This document shows, in pieces, positions 57,301 to 64,000 of a stretch of DNA of 64,000 nucleotides; position 1 is the first letter of the stretch; each line of letters opens with the position of its first letter. Location of the stretch: the NCBI GenBank assembly GCA_949775045.1, contig OX459101.1:17886180-17950179 (forward strand), written 5' to 3'. Source of the DNA: Metridium senile (taxonomy: Eukaryota > Cnidaria > Anthozoa > Actiniaria > Metridiidae). The notes beneath the pieces are model-generated. The model had not been told where the DNA came from, searched no databases, and saw only the letters and a list, made by a program, of their open reading frames with translations. Position numbers and translations under genes: made by a program.

Positions 57301-59448
57301 ATGGAGTTATTTCTAGCAAATCTCAAACACCAAGTCCAATGTTCGTTGTGTAACGAGACGCTGATTCAACCCAAGTTGTTACAATGTTTCCATACGTTTT
57401 GTAAGTCTTGTATCAAGAGACATGCACAACTCATTGAACAAGTCAACATCTTCGAGTGTCCTCAATGCCGTACCTCACAAACCCTGCTACAAGAACTAAA
57501 CGACGTCGAAGACCTACAGATCAGTCCAGTACACTCGAGAATCTTGCAAGTCCTTGAGTTTGTCGAAAGCCAAAAGATTTGTTCAGTTTCTGCGAGTCAT
57601 TCTCAGGCACTGTGGCATTGTTTTGGCTGTGATCAATCATTATGCGAAGAATGCCTTCGTTGTCATTCAAAATTCACTAAAAATCACAAAGTCGTTTCGT
57701 TGTCTGACTTAAAGAAGGAAGATATCGAGATAATGCTGAAAAAAGAAAGTCCTTGTAAAACTCACGAAAATCAAGATGTGGATTTATACTGTGAAGACTG
57801 CAATATGCTAATCTGTGTGTTCTGTATGAAAGACCATCACAACCACAAGACAACATCATTGCAGGAGTTCATTGCCATTGAAAAAGATTTGATGTCGAAA
57901 AACCTTGATGAAATCAACAAAATGAGTACTGACGAAAAGAAAAAGAAACAACAAGAAAAAATCGCTCTCCTCATCAAACACGATGGAGAAAAAGCTAAAG
58001 AACAAGTCGAACAGTTCACCCAAAAATTAATCAACGCTCTCATTGACAACAAACAAAAAAATTTGAATGAGATTCAGAAGAGCATAACGAAGGCCGAGAA
58101 GAATCTACGTATAATACGTCACACTACAGAAGCACAAGAGTACATCAAATACTTCATAGAAAACGGCACAGCAACTGAAATGATCGACACCCGAGACCGA
58201 GAAAGTTCTCAAAACTTCACCTACAACCCGTTTGAAAGACCCATCTCTGGAATAGAATTCAAACCTAATGAAGACCTTTGTGAACAAGTGAAAACTGGCT
58301 TAGGACTAGTAAGATCACTTAAAAAGGTTGACCCAAAGATGAGCTCAATCAAAGTTGAGCCTTCTGATATTGAGGCTACGAAGAAAGCAAAGCTGACAGT
58401 TGATCTCAAAACATCAGGAGATTTAGCCGTTATGGATGAGTCTTTGGAAAATGTAAACATACAGTTTACTTCAGAAGAGGATGTAAAGGTAGGAGAAATA
58501 CAGATGACAGATGATAATAAAATTACAGTGGACTTTATACCACGTGTTTCTGGTCAGCTGACACTAGATATTCAAGTACATGATAATCCTGTATCCACTA
58601 GTCCACTAGTCATGCTTGTTAAGCCACGACAAATGAAGGAAGTAACTGGATATTCTAAACTGAAAGACGCCTTGAATACAGGATCTAAGAACTTTATGGG
58701 CATTGCAGTGAATAAAACAAACAGTAAGATTGCTGTAGCAGATTGGAAATCTCACTGTGTTAGAGTATTCAACATGGAGGGAGATTTGTTACTGACTTAT
58801 GGTAGACGTCAAGGCAGTGGACAGGGACAGTTCACATTTCCCTATGGTTTAGCATTTCTTAATGAAACAGACTTAGTCATTGCTGATTGTAATAATCATA
58901 GAATATGCATAGTGAACACTACAACAGGAAACCTGGTGAGAACCTTTGGTTGTCAAGGCAATGACAATGGTCAGTTTAAATACCCTCGTGGAGTACACGT
59001 TGATGATGATTCAAACATCATTGTATGTGACTATAATAACTGTCGTGTCCAAGTGTTTACAAAGGATGGTGACTATAAGTATCAGTTTAGTGTACCAAGC
59101 CCGCGTAGTGCAGTTACACACAATGGACTGTTCTATATCTGTGATGGTGACAACTCATTGGTTCATATGATGATTAAGATGAAAGACAACGAGTCACCCA
59201 CTACAGTAACCTCCATTAGTGGTAATGACTACACTGATGGTCAGCTACAGGATCCCAGTGGTTTAGCTATTGACAATGATAACAATCTACTGGTCTGTGA
59301 TTATTATTTGATTCATAAGTTTACATTGGATGGTCGTTATGTAGGTCAGTCATGTCGACTAACCAATTATCCCCGTTACATAGCAGTATTGAATGATGGT
59401 CAAGTGATTTGTACTACAGGGGGAGGAATTATATTTTGTAACAATTGA
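57301..59448 (+). CDS. TRIM-NHL protein 1 (RING, B-boxes, coiled coil, filamin-like, NHL), 715 aa, single exon
   Basis: Probable RING E3 ubiquitin ligase of the TRIM2/3/32/71 architecture. RING C3HC4: Cys14, 17, 29, His31, Cys34, 37, 53, 56. A B-box1-like segment follows (about 105-135), then B-box2 from CKTH to HHNH (about 155-190), whose last finger is C-x2-C-x3-H, two residues shorter than in gene 2. Residues of about 200-290 are Lys/Glu/Gln-rich coiled coil, about 360-460 filamin-like, and about 480-715 carry NHL repeats (GQFTFPYGLAF, GQFKYPRGVHV, LQDPSGLAI). I chose the ATG at 57301 over an in-frame ATG at 57184: homology with gene 2 starts there and 57184 lies in a MITE. The stop is followed after one base by AATAAA. 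Confidence 0.92.
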   Translation: MELFLANLKHQVQCSLCNETLIQPKLLQCFHTFCKSCIKRHAQLIEQVNIFECPQCRTSQTLLQELNDVEDLQISPVHSRILQVLEFVESQKICSVSASHSQALWHCFGCDQSLCEECLRCHSKFTKNHKVVSLSDLKKEDIEIMLKKESPCKTHENQDVDLYCEDCNMLICVFCMKDHHNHKTTSLQEFIAIEKDLMSKNLDEINKMSTDEKKKKQQEKIALLIKHDGEKAKEQVEQFTQKLINALIDNKQKNLNEIQKSITKAEKNLRIIRHTTEAQEYIKYFIENGTATEMIDTRDRESSQNFTYNPFERPISGIEFKPNEDLCEQVKTGLGLVRSLKKVDPKMSSIKVEPSDIEATKKAKLTVDLKTSGDLAVMDESLENVNIQFTSEEDVKVGEIQMTDDNKITVDFIPRVSGQLTLDIQVHDNPVSTSPLVMLVKPRQMKEVTGYSKLKDALNTGSKNFMGIAVNKTNSKIAVADWKSHCVRVFNMEGDLLLTYGRRQGSGQGQFTFPYGLAFLNETDLVIADCNNHRICIVNTTTGNLVRTFGCQGNDNGQFKYPRGVHVDDDSNIIVCDYNNCRVQVFTKDGDYKYQFSVPSPRSAVTHNGLFYICDGDNSLVHMMIKMKDNESPTTVTSISGNDYTDGQLQDPSGLAIDNDNNLLVCDYYLIHKFTLDGRYVGQSCRLTNYPRYIAVLNDGQVICTTGGGIIFCNN

Positions 59449-59449
59449 T

Positions 59450-59455
59450 AATAAA
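59450..59455 (+). terminator. AATAAA one base after the TRIM-NHL 1 stop
   Basis: The canonical poly(A) hexamer lies immediately after the stop (TGATAATAAACTTAG). The same arrangement occurs at 63831 in gene 2. If used, the 3' UTR would be only about 20-30 nt. Confidence 0.5.
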
Positions 59456-59481
59456 CTTAGTAAGTTAGTAAGAAAGTAGTA

Positions 59482-59622
59482 AAGTACAAACACTAAAGGT
59501 GTGCAATACTTTGTACTATTTACCACTAAATAGTGTTGATTAAACAATAGAGAACAAAATAATTTGCATAATTTAGCAGTATTTAGTGGTATTTATGTTG
59601 CACACTTTTAGTATTTGTACTA
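59482..59622. mobile_element. MITE, second copy of the 25226 family, 3' of TRIM-NHL 1
   Basis: Ends AAGTACAAACACTAAAGGTG and inverse, flanked by TA. The TRIM-NHL 2 downstream flank has the uninterrupted sequence (GAAAGCAGTATGTAAATAGG). Confidence 0.88.
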
Positions 59623-59639
59623 GTAAATAGGTCACTCAA

Positions 59640-59885
59640 TTAGTAAATCAATAATCTATTACTCAATATGCATGTAAGTAAGTAGGTAAGTAAGTAGGTA
59701 AGTAAGTAGGTAAATAAGAAAGTAAGAAAGTAAGTAAGTGAGTAAGAAAGCGAGTAGGTAAGTAAGAAAGAAAGTAAGAAAGTAGGTAAGTAAGTAGGTA
59801 ATTATGTAAGTCAGTCAGTAAGAAAATAGGTAAGTATGATAGTAAGCAAGTAGGTAGGTGAATAAGTAAGTCAGTAAGTAATTAG
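59640..59885. repeat. (GTAA)n/(GTAG)n array
   Basis: Degenerate tetranucleotide array AAGTAAGTAGGTAAG downstream of gene 1. A short version follows gene 2 at about 63905-63950, so the array start predates the duplication. Confidence 0.9.
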
Positions 59886-59980
59886 AAAACACGGATGTTT
59901 TACTTAATGTAAGTTATTACTCTAATCAATAATGACTCAGATGTAGATTTAATAATGAAAATTAAAGGTAGTAAATTACA

Positions 59981-60014
59981 ACGTTTCGGTTTCATACTGA
60001 AACCATCATCAGGT
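59981..60014 (-). ncRNA. Hammerhead-ribozyme-like core
   Basis: On the minus strand: CTGATGA (60006-60012), a perfect 6 bp stem GGTTTC/GAAACC with a 5 nt loop, then GAAAC (59983-59987) and GTT. This is the hammerhead core order CUGANGA - stem II - GAAA. Helix III has no loop in the monomer, as in the minimal hammerheads of retroelements thought to work as dimers. Activity is not shown. Confidence 0.5.
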
Positions 60015-60037
60015 ATAACTAAATTATGGGAATAGGT

Positions 60038-60174
60038 GGATTGCAACCATTCCAAGGAGAGTGAATTGACCAAAAGGACCACCAGTCACAGTGATGGTTT
60101 TCTTTTGTCAAGACCACCAGCATGGCTGCCGTTTCTTTCGTTCATTTCACTCTCCTGGTAATTGGTTGCAATCC
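60038..60174. mobile_element. Foldback MITE, family of 11545-11673
   Basis: Ends GGATTGCAACCATTCCA and inverse; loop with GGACCACCAGTCACAGTGAT. Confidence 0.82.
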
Positions 60175-60318
60175 ATCAATCGATCAAATTTAACTGCAAG
60201 CTTTTGCTTGCAAGTATAGCCTAGTTTTCACTAGCGAAGCAAGCACAAGCGCAAATACAAGCGCAAGCGCAAGAAAACCGTTAACCGACTATTAATATTA
60301 TGATAATTGTGCTCTCAC

Positions 60319-60512
60319 CTCAAACATAAAAGTATCAACCTCTTCACGGATACCGTTTTTGTCAATCTCAGCTGTCCATCATCATAAGCATCAAGTAACA
60401 GGTCAAGGAACGCTAAAGGACGTCGTTTACACTTCACAGTGAACTTGTCGACTTGTGGTTGTTCTTGAGTGTTCTTTGAATTCTTACGTTCGTTGATACG
60501 TTCATGGATTAT
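60319..60512 (-). pseudogene. Relic of P450 exon 8
   Basis: Homologous to P450 exon 8 (43509-43691), with the same donor (GTGAGAG). A 5 nt insertion (CTGAG after GATGGACAG) breaks the frame. The upstream half (ERINERKNSKNTQEQPQVDK) is well diverged, while the half around FLDLLLDAYDDGQ is almost identical at DNA level. No other P450 exon was found nearby, so it is a fragment of a lost second P450. Confidence 0.9.
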
Positions 60513-60849
60513 CTTGAAATACAAACATACGAAAGCAAGGTTGAAAACACTTTAATTGATTACAACTGTTTAAAAACACTTTGAATACTGCATACTGAAT
60601 AGTGCATTGCAAGACCGAAATGCATTTTGTTTGATGTAATATTGTTTAAAGTAAATATATATAATAATTAGTTATTTTATTCTTAGTGCATTCCATTCAA
60701 AACAATATACGAGCTTGTTATGGGGAGTAAATATCGCTGTATATATTTTGTTTATTTTAGATTAATAAGACCCACAATACCCTTTGGTCTTAGAATGCAC
60801 TATTCAGTATTCAATTTTTCTTAAAATAGCTGTATATGAAAAAGGCACT

Positions 60850-61392
60850 ACAATGGTGATGATAATAATGATGATGATGATGATGATGACAATGATGATG
60901 GTTGAGAAGAAAATACCGATGGTGAAGAAGATGATAATGATGACAAAGGTAATAGTAATGATGATGGTGATGATAATGATGATGGCGATAATGATGATGG
61001 CGATGATGATGGGTGGGGAGAAAATACCGATGGTGAAGAAGATGATAATGATGACAAAGGTAATAGTAATGATGATGGTGATGATAATGATGATGGCGAT
61101 AATGATGATGGCGATGATGATGGTTGGGGAGAAAATACCGATGATGAAGAAGATGATAATGATGACAAAGGTACTAGTAGTGATGATGATGATGATGACA
61201 ATGATGATGGTTGAGAAGAAAATACCGATGGTGAAGAAGATGATAATGATGACAAAGGTAATAGTAATGATGATGATGATAATAATGACAATGATGATGG
61301 TTGGGGAGAAAATACCGATGGTGAAGAAGATGATAATGATGACAAAGGTAATAGTAATGATGATGGTGATGATAATGATGATGGCGATGATG
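60850..61392. repeat. Minisatellite of about 118 bp unit
   Basis: Five copies of a unit containing GAGAAGAAAATACCGATGGT / GGGGAGAAAATACCGATGGT and GATGACAAAGGTAATAGTAA, at about 60902, 61014, 61126, 61210 and 61302. Open frames on both strands are artefacts. Confidence 0.92.
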
Positions 61393-61675
61393 TTTGTAAT
61401 GCACTGAAAATGGATCAAATTAAATGAAAACGGGATGAAGTTGTACATTAATTGCTTTTTTATTTAAATAGCAATTTATTATATTGTTTGTTTGTGTTCA
61501 ACTTTATACCGACATCAAATTTTCATCATTGAATTTTGTCGAAAAATAAGTTTGGGTTGCCTGTGGTTTCCGGGAAGTTGATTGTGTAATCTTGCGTGAC
61601 TTCCCAGAACTGCAAACAGAGTTACTTTCATGCACTGTTAACCATCGCTGTTTGCTACAAGAAAACGAGCGTAAA

Positions 61676-63829
61676 ATGGAGTCCTTTCTAGCAAATCTCA
61701 AACAACAAGTCCAATGTTCGTTGTGTAACGAGACGCTGATTGAACCCAAGTTGTTACAATGTTTTCATACGTTTTGTAAGTCTTGTATCAAGAGACATGC
61801 ACAACTCACTGAACAAGTCAACATCTTCGAGTGTCCTAAATGTACCTCACAAACCCTGCTACAAGAACTAAACGACGTCGAAGACCTACAGATCAGTCCA
61901 GTACACTCAAGAATCTTGCAAGTCCTGGAGATTGTCGAAAGCCAAAAGATTTGTTCAGTTTCTGCCAGTCATTCGCAAGCCTCTTGCCATTGCATCGACT
62001 GTGATCAATCATTATGTGAAGAATGTCTGGGTTGTCATTCAAAATTCACTAAAAATCACCAAGTCGTTTCTTTGTCCGACTTGAAAAAGGAAGATATCGA
62101 GAAAATGCTGAAAAAAGAAAGTCCTTGTAAAACTCACGACAATCAAGATGTGGATTTATACTGTCAAGTCTGCAATATGCTTATCTGTAGGCATTGCTTG
62201 ATAGACGAAGATCATCACAACCACAAGACAACATCACTGCAGGAGTTCATCGCCATTGAAAAAGATTTGATGTCAAAAAACCTTGAAGAAATCAACAGCA
62301 TGAGTACTGAAGAAAACGAAAAGAAAAATCAAGAAGAAATTGCTCTTCGCATCAAACACGATGGAGAAAAAGCTAAACAACAAGTCGAACAGTTGTCCCA
62401 AAAATTAATCAACGCTCTCATTGACAACAAGCAAAAACTTTTGAATGAGATTCAGAAGAGCATAACGACGGCTGACAAGAATCTTCGTATAATACGTCAC
62501 ACTACAGAAGCACAAGAGTACATCAAATACTTCATAGAAAACGGCACAGCAACTGAAATGATCGACACCCGAAACCGAGAAAGTTTGCAAAACTTCACCT
62601 ACAACCCGTTTGAAAGACACATCTCTGGAATAGAATTCAAACCTAATGAAGACCTTTGTGAACAAGTGAAAACTGGCTTAGGACTAGTACAATCATTATT
62701 TAAAAAGGCTGACCCAAAGATGAGTTCAATCAAAGTTGAGCCTTCTGATATTGAGGCCACGAAGAAAGCAAAGCTGTTAATAGAACTTAAAACATCAGAA
62801 GGAGAAGTCACGAATGAGCCTTTGGAAAATGTAAACATACAGTTTACTCTAGAAGAGAATGTGAAAGTAGGAGAAATACAGATTACAGATGATAATGAAA
62901 TTAGAGTGGACTTGATACCATGTTTTCCAGGTCAGTTGACGGTAGATATTCAATTACATGGTAATCCTGTATCCAATAGTCCACTAGTCATGCTTGTTAA
63001 GCCACAACAAATGAAGGAAATAACTGGATATTCTAAACTGAAAGACGCCTTGAATACCGGATCTACTGACTTTAGAGGTATTGCAGTGAATAAAACAAAC
63101 AGTAAGATTGCTGTAGCAGATTGCGAATCTCACTGTGTTAGAGTATTCAACATGGAGGGAGATTTGTTACTGACATATGGTAGTCAAGGCAGTCGACAGG
63201 GACAGTTGAAATATCCCGTTGGTTTAGCATTTCTAAACGAAACAGATTTAGTCATTGCTGATTGTAATAATCATAGAATATGCATAGTGAACACTACAAC
63301 AGGAAAACTGGTGAGAACCTTTGGTTGTCAAGGCAACGGCAATGGTCAATTTCATTACCCTTTTGGAGTACACGTTGATGATGATTCAAACATCATTGTA
63401 TGTGAGTATCATAACAATCGTGTCCAAGTGTTTACAAAGGATGGTGACTATAAGTATCAGTTTAGTGTACCAACCCCGTATAGTACAGTTACACACAATG
63501 GACTGTTCTATGTCAGTGATGGTGACAACTCAGTGGTTCATGTGATTGAGATGAAAGACAACGAGTCACCCACTACAGTAACCACCATTGGTGGGAAGGA
63601 CTACACTGATGGTCAGCTACAGGATCCCACTGGTCTAGCTATTGACAATGATAACAATCTACTGGTCTGTGATTGGGAATCTCGTTTGATTCATAAGTTT
63701 ACATTGGATGGTCGTTATGTAGGTCAGTCAAGTAAACTAACCTATAGTCCCTGTTACATAGCAGTATTGAATGATGGTCAAGTGATTTGTACTACAGAGC
63801 AGGGAAGAATTATATTTTGTAACAATTGA
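61676..63829 (+). CDS. TRIM-NHL protein 2, tandem paralogue, 717 aa, single exon
   Basis: Same architecture as the gene at 57301: RING Cys14/17/29, His31, Cys34/37/53/56; B-box1-like segment SHSQASCHCIDCDQSLCEEC; B-box2 with the usual final spacing C-x2-C-x5-H-x2-H (CRHCLIDEDHHNH); coiled coil; filamin-like domain; NHL repeats (GQLKYPVGLAF, GQFHYPFGVHV, LQDPTGLAI). The ATG at 61676 is the first in-frame ATG, in a context (CGAGCGTAAAATGGAG) identical to gene 1. The close match along the full length, including the first bases after the stop, shows a recent tandem duplication. Substrate unknown. Confidence 0.93.
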   Translation: MESFLANLKQQVQCSLCNETLIEPKLLQCFHTFCKSCIKRHAQLTEQVNIFECPKCTSQTLLQELNDVEDLQISPVHSRILQVLEIVESQKICSVSASHSQASCHCIDCDQSLCEECLGCHSKFTKNHQVVSLSDLKKEDIEKMLKKESPCKTHDNQDVDLYCQVCNMLICRHCLIDEDHHNHKTTSLQEFIAIEKDLMSKNLEEINSMSTEENEKKNQEEIALRIKHDGEKAKQQVEQLSQKLINALIDNKQKLLNEIQKSITTADKNLRIIRHTTEAQEYIKYFIENGTATEMIDTRNRESLQNFTYNPFERHISGIEFKPNEDLCEQVKTGLGLVQSLFKKADPKMSSIKVEPSDIEATKKAKLLIELKTSEGEVTNEPLENVNIQFTLEENVKVGEIQITDDNEIRVDLIPCFPGQLTVDIQLHGNPVSNSPLVMLVKPQQMKEITGYSKLKDALNTGSTDFRGIAVNKTNSKIAVADCESHCVRVFNMEGDLLLTYGSQGSRQGQLKYPVGLAFLNETDLVIADCNNHRICIVNTTTGKLVRTFGCQGNGNGQFHYPFGVHVDDDSNIIVCEYHNNRVQVFTKDGDYKYQFSVPTPYSTVTHNGLFYVSDGDNSVVHVIEMKDNESPTTVTTIGGKDYTDGQLQDPTGLAIDNDNNLLVCDWESRLIHKFTLDGRYVGQSSKLTYSPCYIAVLNDGQVICTTEQGRIIFCNN

Positions 63830-64000
63830 TAATAAACTTAGTAAGTTAGTAAGAAAGCAGTATGTAAATAGGTCACTCAATTAGTAATCGAATAATCTAT
63901 TGATATGTATGTAAGTAGGTAAGTAAGTACAGTAAGTAAGTAAGATGAAAAAAATTAATTGCCATTTGCAATATTAGATTCATTTAATAAGTAGTGAGAT
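63830..64000. other. 3' flank of TRIM-NHL 2
   Basis: AATAAA at 63831-63836, then sequence parallel to the gene 1 flank without the MITE, then a short GTAA array. Nothing else seen before the window ends. Confidence 0.6.

Overview
The window looks like nuclear DNA of an animal, probably a marine invertebrate such as a cnidarian. The species cannot be fixed from sequence alone. Genes are split by GT-AG introns, the DNA is AT-rich, and it is full of tRNA-derived SINEs, LINE fragments, small inverted-repeat transposons, (CAT)n/(ATCC)n satellites and minisatellites. Most long open frames are simple-sequence artefacts. Four of the six genes had to be rebuilt exon by exon.

Layout. (1) 306-6396, minus: 5' part of a gamma-syntrophin-like gene whose PDZ domain is spread over five short exons; the rest lies off the left edge. 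(2) 6400-17700: intergenic, packed with foldback elements, including a probable 3.4 kb element whose ends are inverted tandem arrays. (3) 18160-28131, minus: a complete 13-exon CLK/LAMMER kinase (about 467 aa), followed by three in-frame copies of its last-exon segment. (4) 28363-30767, plus: a 3-exon MRPL53 (mitochondrial ribosomal protein mL53), divergent from CLK across a 231 bp promoter. (5) 32142-56094, minus: a complete 13-exon CYP4-like cytochrome P450 (505 aa), convergent with MRPL53. Its introns hold the largest repeats: a 1.9 kb CAT array, a 2.7 kb transposon with a 9 bp target duplication, a LINE fragment, and a 26-copy array carrying splice-acceptor-like motifs. (6) 57301-59448 and 61676-63829, plus: tandem single-exon TRIM-NHL paralogues. 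Between them is a frameshifted relic of P450 exon 8, which suggests that a P450-TRIM block was once duplicated.

The genes do not form one pathway. CLK phosphorylates SR splicing factors, MRPL53 serves mitochondrial translation, the P450 is a membrane monooxygenase, the TRIM-NHL proteins are probable E3 ligases, and syntrophin is a dystrophin-complex adaptor. I found no convincing new multi-gene system. The more unusual signals are in the non-coding DNA: several minute hairpin transposons with exact 9 bp target duplications, insertions whose empty site is visible in a neighbouring repeat or paralogue, inverted repeats bracketing kinase exons 4-6, hammerhead-ribozyme-like cores, and the intronic acceptor-motif array.
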